55,315 bases of DNA from positions 1-55,315 of the forward strand of contig NZ_RKIJ01000011.1 of assembly GCF_003752595.1 (NCBI RefSeq), in the 5' to 3' direction. The notes below the pieces were generated by a model. That model ran no database searches and was not told where the DNA came from. It was given only the letters and a program-made list of their open reading frames with translations. Position numbers and translations under genes: made by a program. Positions within the stretch are counted from its first letter, which is position 1. Every line of letters begins with the position of its first letter. Of the stretch, positions 21,109 through 32,193 are shown piece after piece. This DNA is from Cellulomonas sp. PhB143 (GTDB lineage Bacteria; Actinomycetota; Actinomycetes; Actinomycetales; Cellulomonadaceae).

Positions 21109-21605
21109 TGGGCTGGGGGACGGTGGCGGACGTGCTCGCGGCGGTCGCGATGCTCTGCGGGGCGTTCCTGACCCTGGCCGCCGGGGTCGGGGTCGCCCGG
21201 TTCCCGGACCTGCTCGGGCGCATGCACGCCGCCACGAAGCCGCAGGTGCTCGGCCTGATCCTGCTGCTGCTCGGCGTCGCCCTGCGCGTGCACGAGTGGT
21301 CGGTCGTCGGCATGCTCGCGCTCGTCGCCGCCTTCCAGCTGCTCACCGCGCCCGTGGCGGCGCACATGGTCGGCCGGGCCGGGTTCCGCACCGGCAAGGT
21401 CGACGTCGACGCCCTCGCGCTGGACGAGCTCACCCCCGACCAGACCACCGCGGAGCGGGAGGCCGCGGAGGCCTCGCGCGAGGCCGGCGAGCCGGACCCG
21501 AGCGACACGGGGGCGCCGTCGGACACGGACGTCGAGGCGCCGCCCGGGCGCCGGGAGGAGCGGCGCGAGGCGCGCCGGGACGAGCAGGCCGACCCCGACC
21601 TGTGA
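21108..21605 (+). CDS. mrpG: Mrp antiporter subunit G
   Basis: 165 aa. Three helices with the MrpG motif FPDLLGRMHAATKPQVLGLI; residues after about 105 are a hydrophilic charged tail. Start ATG shares one base with the mrpF stop (TGATG). Last gene of the mrpABCDEFG set. The whole cluster gives Na+/H+ antiport for pH and salt homeostasis. Confidence 0.92.
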   Translation: MGWGTVADVLAAVAMLCGAFLTLAAGVGVARFPDLLGRMHAATKPQVLGLILLLLGVALRVHEWSVVGMLALVAAFQLLTAPVAAHMVGRAGFRTGKVDVDALALDELTPDQTTAEREAAEASREAGEPDPSDTGAPSDTDVEAPPGRREERREARRDEQADPDL

Positions 21606-21645
21606 CGCGCGGCGGCGCGGTTGCCCGCGTGGTAGACCGGACGCC

Positions 21646-22686
21646 ATGACCGACGAGCCCCGCGGGGACCAGACCGCTGCCCCGCCCCCCGCCACGGGCC
21701 TCGCGGATGGCACCGACACCGGGGCACGGCTCGCCGGGGCGGTCGGCACGGGCGACGAGGGCGGCTCGGAGAGCACGCGGACCGTGATCGTGGCGTTCGG
21801 CGCGAACCTCCTCGTGGCGGTCGCGAAGTCGTTCGCGGCGGTCGTGACCGGCTCGGCGTCGATGGTCGCGGAGGCCGTGCACTCGTGGGCGGACACCGGC
21901 AACGAGGTCTTCCTGCTCGTCGCGGACCGCCGCGCGCGCCGCCCCGCGACCGCGGCGCACCCCCTGGGCCACGGCCGCGAGGCCTACGTCTGGTCGATGT
22001 TCGCGGCGATGGGCCTGTTCGCGATCGGCGCGGGCGTCTCCATCACGCACGGCATCCAGGAGCTGGTCTCGCCCGAGCCCGCCGAGGACTTCGGGATCGC
22101 GTACGCCGTCCTCGGCCTGTCGTTCGTCCTCGAGGGGATCTCGTTCCTGCAGTCCGTGCGCCAGTCGCGGGCCGAGGCGAGGCGGGGCGGGCACGAGCTG
22201 CTGCGCCACGTCCTGCGCACCTCCGACCCGACGGTGCGCGCCGTGTTCGCGGAGGACGCCGCCGCGCTGATCGGTCTCGTCGTCGCCTTCGCGGGCGTCG
22301 GGCTCCACCAGGCCACGGGCTCGCCGGTGCCCGACGCGATCGGCTCGATCGTGGTCGGGCTGATCCTCGGCGTCGTCTCGGTCGTGCTCATCGACCGCAA
22401 CCGGCGCTTCCTCGTGGGCGAGGGCGTGGGGCCCACCACCCGGGCGATCATCGTGCGGCTCCTGCTCGAGGCCCCGGACATCGAGCGGGTGACGTACCTG
22501 CGCCTCGAGTACGTGGGCCCGCGCGCGCTGTACCTCGTGGCGGCGGTGGACCTGGCGGGCGACGCCGCGGAGTCCGACGTCGCGCGCCGGCTCGCCACCC
22601 TCGAGCGCAGCATCGTCCAGGAGCCCGCGATCGTGGGCGCGGTGCTCACGCTCTCGGCCCCGGAGGACGAGCCGCTCGAGGTATGA
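21646..22686 (+). CDS. Cation diffusion facilitator family transporter
   Basis: 346 aa, six helices. Helix 2 carries the metal site in AEAVHSWADTGNE (HxxxD) and helix 5 has FAEDAAALIGL; the HPLGHGREAYVW loop is that of the SLC30A9-like CDF branch. The cytoplasmic C-terminal domain (from about residue 265) is present, unlike in the protein at 10868. Probably exports Zn2+ or a similar divalent ion in exchange for protons. It starts 40 bp after mrpG and could be read from the same transcript. TAGACC 7 nt before the ATG is a poor -10. Confidence 0.88.
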   Translation: MTDEPRGDQTAAPPPATGLADGTDTGARLAGAVGTGDEGGSESTRTVIVAFGANLLVAVAKSFAAVVTGSASMVAEAVHSWADTGNEVFLLVADRRARRPATAAHPLGHGREAYVWSMFAAMGLFAIGAGVSITHGIQELVSPEPAEDFGIAYAVLGLSFVLEGISFLQSVRQSRAEARRGGHELLRHVLRTSDPTVRAVFAEDAAALIGLVVAFAGVGLHQATGSPVPDAIGSIVVGLILGVVSVVLIDRNRRFLVGEGVGPTTRAIIVRLLLEAPDIERVTYLRLEYVGPRALYLVAAVDLAGDAAESDVARRLATLERSIVQEPAIVGAVLTLSAPEDEPLEV

Positions 22687-22692
22687 GGCGCC

Positions 22693-23265
22693 TCAGGCTG
22701 CGGCGGACGCCCCGCGCTCGCGGGCCAGGAGCGACTCCTTGACGGGCAGGCCGTAGCGGAACCCGCCGAGCGAGCCGTCGGTGCGCAGGACGCGGTGGCA
22801 CGGGACGAACAGGGCGGCGGCGTTCTGCGCGCACGCCCCGGCCGCGGCCCGGACGGCGGCCGGGCGACCGCAGCGCGCGGCGTACTCGGCGTAGCTCACG
22901 GGCTCGCCGGGCGCGACGGTGCGCAGCACGTCCCACGCGGACCGGCGGAACGGTCCCGAGTCCTGCGCGACGGCGACCGTGCCGGGCGCGTCGAGGTCGC
23001 CGCCGTAGTAGGCGCGCACGGCGGCGACGGGCCCGACGACGGACGGGGCGTCGTCGGGCACCTCGCGCACCCGCGCGGGGCGCAGGGTGGGGTGGACCAG
23101 CGCGACGAGGGAGGCGACGTCCCGCGTCCACCCCGACGCGAGCACCGTGCCGGGCGCCCGGACCACGAGGGTGAACGGGCCGTCCGGGGTGGCGACGGTG
23201 GTGGTGTCGGCGGTGGTGGTGTCGGCGGTGCTGGTGCCGGTGGTCGTGCTCGCGCTGATGGTCAT
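22693..23265 (-). CDS. ogt: Methylated-DNA-protein-cysteine methyltransferase
   Basis: 190 aa suicide enzyme that removes methyl groups from O6-methylguanine. Active-site motif is [20 protein letters not shown] with the acceptor Cys near residue 156; the [19 protein letters not shown] helix is the DNA-binding motif. The first 25 residues are a Thr/Ser/Asp low-complexity lead. ATG 23265 overlaps the Ada-AlkA stop (ATGA) and has GGAGC upstream, so the two are translationally coupled. Confidence 0.93.
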   Translation of the reverse strand: MTISASTTTGTSTADTTTADTTTVATPDGPFTLVVRAPGTVLASGWTRDVASLVALVHPTLRPARVREVPDDAPSVVGPVAAVRAYYGGDLDAPGTVAVAQDSGPFRRSAWDVLRTVAPGEPVSYAEYAARCGRPAAVRAAAGACAQNAAALFVPCHRVLRTDGSLGGFRYGLPVKESLLARERGASAAA

Positions 23266-24851
23266 CGTGCTGCTCCTTCGGGGGCGGCGGGTGTGAGGTC
23301 GGGTGCCGGTGCGGAGGGCGCGGCGGCGCGCCACAGGTGCATCGAGGCGTAGGAGCGCCAGGGCGCCCAGCGGCGGGCGACGTCGTCGGGCACCGGGTCG
23401 GGCAGCCCGACGGCGCGGGCCCCGGCCCGCAGCACCAGGTCCGTCGCGAGCAGGACGTCCGGGTCGCCGAGCACTCGCATCGCGACGTAGGCGGCGGTCC
23501 ACGGGCCGATCCCGGGCATCGCGAGGAGGCGGCGGCGCAGGTCGTCGGGGTCGTCGGCCGCGCTGATCGTCAGCTCGCCCGAGGCGAGGGCGCGGGCCGC
23601 GCCGAGGATCGCCGCGACGCGGGCACGCGGGCCGGTGAGCACCTCGTGGCCGCGCTCGGCGATCTGCGCCGCGGTCGGGAAGAGGCGTGACGGCAGGCCC
23701 GGGCTGGTGGGCGACGGGCCGACGCCGGGCACCGGGCTGGTGGGCACGGCGCTGCCGAGCGCCGCGAGGCGTCCGAGGTGCGTCCGCGCGGCCCGGACGC
23801 TGATCTGCTGCCCGACGAGCGCGCGGAACAGGATCTCGTGCGGCTCGGCCGCTCCGGGGACGCGGATGCCGGGCACGGCGCGGACCCCCGGCGCGAGCGC
23901 GGGGTCCTGGGCGAGCGCGCCGTCCACGGCCTGCGGGTCGGCGTCCAGGTCGAACAGGCGCCGCACGCGGGCGGTCGCGGCGGGCAGGTCGGCGAGCGAG
24001 GTCAGGTGCAGCCGGAGGGTGAACCGCGCCGGGCCGCGGGCGGTGCCCGGCGCCCAGCCCGCGCGGACCGTGGCCGGCCCGCCGGGGAGCGCGAGCGTGC
24101 GGGCGTAGCCGGTGCGGGTGACCACCTCGACGCCGTCGACCGCGCGGGCGGCGAGGAACGCGAAGATCCCGGCGGCGTCGAACGGCTCCCGGACGGGGAG
24201 CGCGAGGTCGACGGCGGCCGGCAGCCCCCCGGCGGCGGGCTCGCCGGGCGTCGGGGCCGTCCGGCGGGGGCGCGTCGCGCGGAGCGCGGTGGGGGTCGTG
24301 GCGTAGACCTCGGCGACCGTGTCGTTGAACTGGCGGATGCTGCCGAAGCCCGCGGCGAAGGCGACGTCCGCGAACGGCAGGTCGGTGCCGACGACGAGCG
24401 TCCGGGCGGTCTGCGCCCGCACGGCGCGGGCCAGGGCGAGCGGGCCGGCGCCCAGCTCGGTCGTCAGGACCCGGCCGAGCTGGCGCGCGGAGTACCCGAG
24501 CCGGGCCGCGAGGCCGTCGACGCCCTCCCGGTCCACGACGCCGTCGGTGATCAGGCGCATCGCCCGGGCAGCGAGGTCGTGGTCGAGGTTCCACGCGGGC
24601 GTGCCCGGTACGGCCTCCGGCAGGCAGCGCCGGCAGGCGCGGTAACCGGCCTCGTGGGCGGCCGCGGACGTGCGGTAGAAGGTGACGTTCTCCGGCTTCG
24701 GGGTCCGCGCGGGGCACGAGGGTCGGCAGTAGATGCCCGTGGAGCGCACGGCGGTGACGAACTGCCCGTCGAAGCGCCGGTCGCGCGCGTCGATCGCGCG
24801 GTAGCGCTCGGCGAAGCCGGCGGGGGCGTGCTGCGGGGCGGGGCTGGTCAC
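23262..24851 (-). CDS. alkA: Ada-AlkA fusion: methyl-sensing regulator and 3-methyladenine glycosylase
   Basis: 529 aa. Residues about 15-80 are the Ada zinc domain with the methyl-accepting cysteine cluster ([12 protein letters not shown] ... [11 protein letters not shown]). Residues about 85-185 are an AraC-type double helix-turn-helix ([37 protein letters not shown]). The rest is AlkA: N-terminal beta domain, then the HhH-GPD glycosylase region with [20 protein letters not shown] and a hairpin [18 protein letters not shown] plus the following catalytic Asp. It senses methyl phosphotriesters, activates its own operon and excises alkylated bases. GTG start 24851. Confidence 0.92.
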   Translation of the reverse strand: MTSPAPQHAPAGFAERYRAIDARDRRFDGQFVTAVRSTGIYCRPSCPARTPKPENVTFYRTSAAAHEAGYRACRRCLPEAVPGTPAWNLDHDLAARAMRLITDGVVDREGVDGLAARLGYSARQLGRVLTTELGAGPLALARAVRAQTARTLVVGTDLPFADVAFAAGFGSIRQFNDTVAEVYATTPTALRATRPRRTAPTPGEPAAGGLPAAVDLALPVREPFDAAGIFAFLAARAVDGVEVVTRTGYARTLALPGGPATVRAGWAPGTARGPARFTLRLHLTSLADLPAATARVRRLFDLDADPQAVDGALAQDPALAPGVRAVPGIRVPGAAEPHEILFRALVGQQISVRAARTHLGRLAALGSAVPTSPVPGVGPSPTSPGLPSRLFPTAAQIAERGHEVLTGPRARVAAILGAARALASGELTISAADDPDDLRRRLLAMPGIGPWTAAYVAMRVLGDPDVLLATDLVLRAGARAVGLPDPVPDDVARRWAPWRSYASMHLWRAAAPSAPAPDLTPAAPEGAAR

Positions 24852-24937
24852 GGGACCATCGTCGCCCGCCGCCCGGCCGTGTGGCTAGCGGGAATCGGAC
24901 GCGGCCGTGGCGGTCCGCCGCACCGGGTCGGCGGGGG

Positions 24938-25993
24938 TCAGCGGGGCGGGGGCCGTGTCCCGTCCTCGGGGGAGCCAGGGGCCGGCGGGTACGTCGGCGG
25001 CTGCGTGGGCGACGGCGGGGACGACGGGGACGACGGCGGCGCGGCGTCGGCGGGTGCGTCCCGGAAGCCGGCGAGCGGGTCCGTCGGGTCGACCTCCGTC
25101 GAGCCCGGGCCGGCCGCGCCGGGGCCGCCCGGACCGCCGCGGCGCGCCAGCCGGACGAGGAGCGTGACCACGGCGGCGACGAGCAGCAGGGACCCGGCGA
25201 CCGCCCAGAACAGGGCCCAGCCGTGCAGGCCCCCGTCGTCCGCGGCGGAGGTCCCCGTGACGCCGTCGCCGTCGTCGCTCAGGTCGGAGCCGTCCGCACC
25301 GCCGGGGGTCGCCGGGTCCGACGCGCTCGGGGCCGTGCCGTCGGCCACGGCGGACCCTCGCGCGGACATCTCGAGGGCCTCGCCGTACGTCGGCGTCCAC
25401 ACGGCGGTGGTGCCGTCGACCTTCCCGTTGGTCTCCGCGATCTTCCCCGGGAACGTGACCGCGAGGCGCACGTCGAACGAGTCGAGGAGCTCCTTCGGCA
25501 GCTGGCCGGCGTCGTCCGCGCCCTCGCTGAGGTCGAAGGTGCCGGAGACGACGTACTCGTCCCCGTCGCGGGTGATGGTCAGCTCGTCGCCCGTGCCGGT
25601 GTCGGAGATCGGCTGGTCGGCGTAGGTGAAGCGCGCGCCGGTGTAGCCGTCCTCGGCGTAGGGCTCCTGCTCGGCGCCGTCGGGGAGGTTGCCGTCGATC
25701 TCGGAGCCCATCTGGTCCCACAGGTCCTGCGGGTCCTGGCCGAGGGTCTGCGCGACGTCGTCGGAGATCGCCACGACGATGGAGCCGTCCATCGTGTCGT
25801 CCTCGCCCAGCGTGAGGTCCAGGTGCAGCCGCATGCAGCCGGCGAGGGTCATCACCAGCGCCGCGGCGAGGGCCGCGGCGCTCACGGCGCGACGGCGTCC
25901 GGGGCGGCGAGGGTGCCGCGGCCTCCGGTCGGTCGCGGCAGGCCGGGCCGCGGGCGCTGGTGCCGGTGCGACCGGCGTCGTCGGTGACGTCAT
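24938..25993 (-). CDS. LppM-like (DUF3153) lipoprotein
   Basis: 351 aa. An arginine-rich N-region and hydrophobic core end in the lipobox TLAGC (about residues 50-54), giving a membrane-anchored lipoprotein. The extracytoplasmic domain (MRLHLDLTLGEDDTMDGSIV ... TFPGKIAETNG) matches the LppM/DUF3153 family seen in mycobacteria and relatives. Residues about 255-285 form one membrane helix (LFWAVAGSLLLVAAVVTLLV), and the tail is Pro/Ser/Gly-rich and cytoplasmic. ATG 25993 has CATGCT 6 nt upstream, a degenerate form of the leaderless hexamer. Function in envelope or cell-surface processing is not known in this genus. Confidence 0.85.
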   Translation of the reverse strand: MTSPTTPVAPAPAPAARPAATDRRPRHPRRPGRRRAVSAAALAAALVMTLAGCMRLHLDLTLGEDDTMDGSIVVAISDDVAQTLGQDPQDLWDQMGSEIDGNLPDGAEQEPYAEDGYTGARFTYADQPISDTGTGDELTITRDGDEYVVSGTFDLSEGADDAGQLPKELLDSFDVRLAVTFPGKIAETNGKVDGTTAVWTPTYGEALEMSARGSAVADGTAPSASDPATPGGADGSDLSDDGDGVTGTSAADDGGLHGWALFWAVAGSLLLVAAVVTLLVRLARRGGPGGPGAAGPGSTEVDPTDPLAGFRDAPADAAPPSSPSSPPSPTQPPTYPPAPGSPEDGTRPPPR

Positions 25994-26066
25994 GGGCCCA
26001 GCATGACGGGTGCGGCCACGGCAGGCGAGCGGCACCGACGCCGGGAGCGCGCGCGTGCACCGGCAA

Positions 26067-26087
26067 GTTGAGCGGAATAGACTCAAC
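26067..26087 (+). promoter_or_regulatory. HAIR element (HspR operator) of clpB with embedded -10
   Basis: GTTGAGC-N7-ACTCAAC matches the HAIR consensus CTTGAGT-N7-ACTCAAG with symmetric end changes. The hexamer TAGACT (26078-26083) lies inside it, so bound HspR would cover the promoter. HspR repression of clpB through HAIR is established in Streptomyces and mycobacteria. Confidence 0.88.
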
Positions 26088-26112
26088 TCTGACGCCGTTC
26101 CCCTGACAGGCC

Positions 26113-26160
26113 GCGAGGATCTTGGACTGCGAGGACCTCGGACTGCGAGGACCCGGGACG
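26113..26160 (+). repeat. Three tandem 16-bp repeats in the clpB leader
   Basis: Units GCGAGGATCTTGGACT, GCGAGGACCTCGGACT and GCGAGGACCCGGGACG follow each other without gaps, between the HAIR element and the clpB ATG (26201). With transcription starting near 26090 they lie in the 5' UTR. They may form alternative structures or bind a regulator. Confidence 0.7.
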
Positions 26161-26200
26161 GGCGCGGCGCACGAGCGAGGCACGAGCACAGGAGGACCGG

Positions 26201-28903
<2,703 letters not shown>

Positions 28904-28913
28904 CGCCCCCACT

Positions 28914-28977
28914 CGCCGAGACGTCGAGCTCCGCCCCGAAATCACCGATTTCAGGGGCGGAGTTCGACGTCTCGGCG
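28914..28977. terminator. Long hairpin element, copy 1; bidirectional terminator
   Basis: Arms of about 30 nt begin CGCCGAGACGTCGAGCTCCG and return on the other side with a G/A change and one extra base; loop about 3 nt. It sits between the convergent ends of clpB (28903) and the NlpC/P60 gene (29012). Its outer part, CCGCCGAGA-N-GTCGA, and inner CGCCCCTGA are shared with the element at 44393-44458, so this is a repeat family as well as a terminator. Confidence 0.8.
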
Positions 28978-29011
28978 GGTTGCCCGGGCCGGGGGTCAGC
29001 GGCGGGCGCCG

Positions 29012-29905
29012 TCAGACCGTGATCGCCTTGCTGCTGACGCGGACGAACGTCGGGTTGCTCTGCCAGATCTGGCGGAACTGGATCGTCTTGCCCGGGCGCG
29101 GCGCGTCGATCATGGTGTTGCCGCCCGCATAGATCGCCACGTGGCCGGGGCTCCAGATCAGGTCGCCGGCGCGGGCGTGCGACTTCGACACGCGCTTGCC
29201 CGCGTGCCGCTGCGCGGACGACGAGTGCGGCATCGTCTTGACGCCGGCCTTCTTGTACACGTAGCGCGTGAAGCCGGAGCAGTCGAACCCGCTCGGGGTC
29301 GAGCCCCCGTAGCGGTACTTCACGCCGCGGTACTTCGACGCGACGTTGAGCACGCGCGAGCCGTAGCGGTAGGTGTGGACCGTGAACGCCTTGTTGGTCT
29401 GCTTCAGCCCCTGGCCGCTCGAGGGGTTGACGTAGACGCGCACGGTGCGCTTGCCGTGCACCGCCGGCTTGATCCGGTTGGAGAGCCGGTACGACGTGCG
29501 CCCGGTGCTGGAGAGGCGCAGCGTCTTGACCGTCTTGCCGCTGACCTTGACGACGGCGTGGCCGCGGACGGCGTGGCCCCGGTAGGTCGCGCGGACGTAG
29601 AGCTTGGGCGAGCCCTTCGTGTAGACGATCTTGCTGCCGGTCCGGGCCACCTTGAGGTACGGCTTGTGCGCCGCGGTGCTCGCGGCGAGCACCCCGGCGT
29701 GCACCTGGGCGGCGGACGCCGGCGCGGGGGCCGCGGTGGCGGGCTGGGCGGCGACGGCGGTGCCGCCGACGAGGAGCGCGGCGACGACCGCGGAGATCGT
29801 CAGGCGGCGGGTACGGCGTGCGGGCGGCTTCGCGGCATGGCTCGCGGTGCGGCTGGCGTGAGGGGTGTCCGGGCAGGGGGCACCGGGCAGGGGCGTGCTC
29901 GACAT
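29012..29905 (-). CDS. Secreted NlpC/P60 peptidoglycan hydrolase
   Basis: 297 aa. Signal peptide residues about 1-58 (basic start, then ISAVVAALLVGGTAVAAQPA and an AxA site). Residues about 80-185 form a beta-rich Ig-like domain. The C-terminal NlpC/P60 domain has the catalytic Cys209 in GFDCSGFTRYVY, the histidine in SPGHVAIYAGG, and a downstream polar residue. It cleaves stem-peptide bonds in the cell wall. ATG 29905 has AGAGG upstream. The leader carries a ydaO riboswitch, so c-di-AMP controls expression. Confidence 0.92.
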   Translation of the reverse strand: MSSTPLPGAPCPDTPHASRTASHAAKPPARRTRRLTISAVVAALLVGGTAVAAQPATAAPAPASAAQVHAGVLAASTAAHKPYLKVARTGSKIVYTKGSPKLYVRATYRGHAVRGHAVVKVSGKTVKTLRLSSTGRTSYRLSNRIKPAVHGKRTVRVYVNPSSGQGLKQTNKAFTVHTYRYGSRVLNVASKYRGVKYRYGGSTPSGFDCSGFTRYVYKKAGVKTMPHSSSAQRHAGKRVSKSHARAGDLIWSPGHVAIYAGGNTMIDAPRPGKTIQFRQIWQSNPTFVRVSSKAITV

Positions 29906-29917
29906 GGTGGGCCTCTC

Positions 29918-30060
29918 GTCGCCTGCGAGGTGAGCTGTCGGGTTCGGTCCGAGGTCTGGACCGGCTGCGCGGGCGCAGCTTCACCCCGAGGACGACCGAG
30001 GTCGCCCGGTGAGGACGTGGGTCCCCCGCCGCTGCCATGGTTCACGGGTGCCCGGACCGG
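29918..30060 (-). ncRNA. c-di-AMP riboswitch (ydaO/yuaA class)
   Basis: The minus-strand leader of the NlpC/P60 gene contains the conserved blocks of this class in order: ACCATGGCAGCGG and GGGGGACCCA (about 30018-30044), CCTCGGGGTGAAGC (29978-29991), and CCGACAGCTCACCTCGCAGG (29922-29941). The variable stem between them (GCTGCGCCCGCGCAGC) is present. ydaO riboswitches usually precede cell-wall hydrolases in actinobacteria, and they turn expression off when c-di-AMP is high. The end is about 12 nt before the start codon; the 5' boundary is approximate. Confidence 0.93.
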
Positions 30061-30156
30061 TGGCAGCGCTCGGCGTGGTGGTCCGGGGGCTGCTCGCTGG
30101 TGCGGGCAGCCCGTCCACCGTAACCATCCCGTGACCCCGCGCAAGGCCCTCGGGCG

Positions 30157-30198
30157 CCCTTTCGCGGGCAGTTTCGTGAAGGGTCCGTGCGAAAGGGG
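30157..30198 (+). promoter_or_regulatory. Repeated TTTCG motifs, candidate TetR operator
   Basis: CCCTTTCGC (30157-30165) and GCGAAAGGG (30189-30197) are perfect inverted arms. A further TTTCG lies at 30172-30176, so the half-site occurs three times. This is about 55 bp upstream of the tetR ATG and downstream of the divergent riboswitch promoter region. Autoregulation is likely; an effect on the NlpC/P60 promoter is possible. Confidence 0.5.
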
Positions 30199-30252
30199 GC
30201 GTTCCGGGCGCGGTCGGGTACGTTCGGCACGGACCGAGCGAAGGAGCCGCAG

Positions 30253-30885
30253 ATGACCGCCGAGACCGTCGAGCCGGTGGACGGCGTCCCGCGGCGCGGG
30301 TACGCGAAGGGTCGCCGGACGCGCGCGGAGATCGTCGACGCCGCCACGACGCTCTTCGGCCAGGTCGGCTACCACTCCGCGTCGCTGCGCGAGATCGCGG
30401 CCCGCGTCGGGCTCTCGCACCCCGGGCTGCTGCACCACTTCGCCACCAAGGAGGCCCTGCTCGAGGAGGTCCTGGCGCACCGGGACGAGCAGGACGCCCA
30501 GGTCTTCCTCGACGACGACGCCGAGGGCCGGGGGTACGTCGAGAACCTCGTGCGGCTCGTGCGCCACAACCAGGAGCGCCCCGGCATCGTCGAGCTGTAC
30601 GCGGTGCTCTCCGCCGAGGCGACGAGCCCGGACCACCCGGCGCACGCGTACTTCGAGCGGCGCTACGCCCGCATCGTCGGCCGGTTCGCGCAGGAGGCGG
30701 AGCGGTGGGTCACGGACGGCAGCGTGCCCGCGAGCACCGACACCGTCGGTCTCGCCCGCGCGATGATCGCCGTCATGGACGGGCTGCAGGTCCAGTGGCT
30801 CCTCGCGCGGGGCACCAGGTCCTCCTTCGACATGGCCGACGCGTTCGGCGCGCACCTGCGCCTGATGCTGCGCGGCGCCGGCTGA
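30253..30885 (+). CDS. TetR/AcrR family regulator
   Basis: 210 aa. HTH at residues about 18-65: GRRTRAEIVDAATTLFGQVG, then SASLREIAARVGLSHPGLLH. C-terminal half is of the TetR_C type with GIVELYAVLSAEATSPDHPA. ATG 30253 has AAGGAG 8 nt upstream. Divergent from the NlpC/P60 gene, and upstream of a secreted phosphatase 123 bp away. Ligand unknown. Confidence 0.9.
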   Translation: MTAETVEPVDGVPRRGYAKGRRTRAEIVDAATTLFGQVGYHSASLREIAARVGLSHPGLLHHFATKEALLEEVLAHRDEQDAQVFLDDDAEGRGYVENLVRLVRHNQERPGIVELYAVLSAEATSPDHPAHAYFERRYARIVGRFAQEAERWVTDGSVPASTDTVGLARAMIAVMDGLQVQWLLARGTRSSFDMADAFGAHLRLMLRGAG

Positions 30886-31008
30886 CCGGTCGCCGGCCGG
30901 TCGCCGTCCATCCTGCTCGGCCCGCGGGCGCCGATCCGTCGACCGGCGGTGGCCCTCCGGACGCCGGTCGTTCACCCCTCGGTCGCTGCCGCAGGCAACG
31001 GTGTGCGC

Positions 31009-32136
31009 ATGTCGACGATCCGCCGCGCGGCCCTCCTGGCCGCCTCCGCCCTGACCCTGTCCGCCCTCGCCGCCCCCGCCGCGACCGCCGCGCCCGCGGT
31101 GCCCGCCGCGGCCGTCTCCTCCGCCTCGTCCCTCGCCGCGCTGCACGGCTCCGCTCTCGGCCCCTCCACGATCCCCTTCACCGCCGCGCAGGTCACCGAC
31201 CACGGCGACGGCACCTTCACGCTCACCTGGTCGGCGCCCCGGGGCACCCGCGTGACCGTCTACACGGGGGCGTCGCGCGACGCGATCGACCTGCGGCACG
31301 CCGTCGCCCACGGCGAGGCCACGGGCAGCGTGACGCTGCGCGGGCTCGGCGACGCCGACCGCCGCTGGTTCCGGTTCGAGCCCAGCCGGGGCGACGGGCT
31401 GACGCTCGCCGACCGCCTGGTGCGCCTCGACGGCACCGCGAACCTGCGGGACGTCGGCGGGTACCGCACCGCCGACGGGCACTGGGTCGAGATGGGGGAG
31501 ATGTACCGGTCCGACGCGCTCGACAGGCTCACCGACGCCGACCTGACGGTCCTCGAGGGGCTCGACGTGCGCACGGTCATGGACCTGCGCACCGACGACG
31601 AGGTCGCGGCGGCCCCGGACCGCGTCCCGGCCGGCGCCCGCGACGTGCACCTCGACGTCCTCGGCACCACCGCGAGCTTCGCCCCGACCTCCGCCACCGA
31701 CTCCGAGCGGCTCATGGTCGAGGCCGAGCGCACCATGGTCTCCTCCGACGCCGCCCGCGCGGCCTACACGACCGTGCTCGACCACGCGGACGACCGCGGC
31801 GCGATCCTCTTCCACTGCACCGCGGGCAAGGACCGCACGGGCTGGGCGTCCGCGACGATCCTCACCGCGCTCGGCGTGCCGCGCGAGACGGTCGAGGCCG
31901 ACTACCTCGCCAGCAACGACTACCGCGCGCAGGCCAACGCGGCGGTGCTCGCCCAGCTCCCGGCGGCCCAGGCGGAGATCTACCGCCCCCTGCTCGACGT
32001 GCGGTCGCAGTACCTCGCCGCCGGCTTCGACGAGGTCCACCAGCGGTACGGCACCTTCGGTCGCTACCTGTTCAGCGGCGTCCACGTCGGGCTGCTCGAG
32101 CAGCTCTCGCTGCGCCACGACCTGCTCGTCGGCTGA
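31009..32136 (+). CDS. Secreted tyrosine/dual-specificity phosphatase (Y_phosphatase3 type)
   Basis: 375 aa. Signal peptide (AALLAASALTLSALAAPAAT, then AxA near residue 27). Residues about 30-130 are a fibronectin-like beta domain. The phosphatase domain starts near 140 (GTANLRDVGGYRTADGHWVE) and has the P-loop HCTAGKDRTGWA with the nucleophile Cys270. Mycobacterial PtpB and Listeria LipA share this motif, including the lysine after glycine typical of phosphoinositide-capable members. Acts outside the cell; substrate unknown. ATG 31009 chosen because it begins the signal peptide. Confidence 0.9.
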   Translation: MSTIRRAALLAASALTLSALAAPAATAAPAVPAAAVSSASSLAALHGSALGPSTIPFTAAQVTDHGDGTFTLTWSAPRGTRVTVYTGASRDAIDLRHAVAHGEATGSVTLRGLGDADRRWFRFEPSRGDGLTLADRLVRLDGTANLRDVGGYRTADGHWVEMGEMYRSDALDRLTDADLTVLEGLDVRTVMDLRTDDEVAAAPDRVPAGARDVHLDVLGTTASFAPTSATDSERLMVEAERTMVSSDAARAAYTTVLDHADDRGAILFHCTAGKDRTGWASATILTALGVPRETVEADYLASNDYRAQANAAVLAQLPAAQAEIYRPLLDVRSQYLAAGFDEVHQRYGTFGRYLFSGVHVGLLEQLSLRHDLLVG

Positions 32137-32155
32137 CGCCCGGACCACGTCGCCC

Positions 32156-32193
32156 GTCGACCCCCGCCGACCCTCCGGTCAGCGGGGGTCGAC
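32156..32193. terminator. Bidirectional terminator
   Basis: GTCGACCCCCGC and GCGGGGGTCGAC form a perfect 12-bp stem with a 14-nt loop between the convergent phosphatase (ends 32136) and DUF4190 gene. The right arm overlaps the last codons and stop of the minus-strand gene (32179). Confidence 0.75.
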
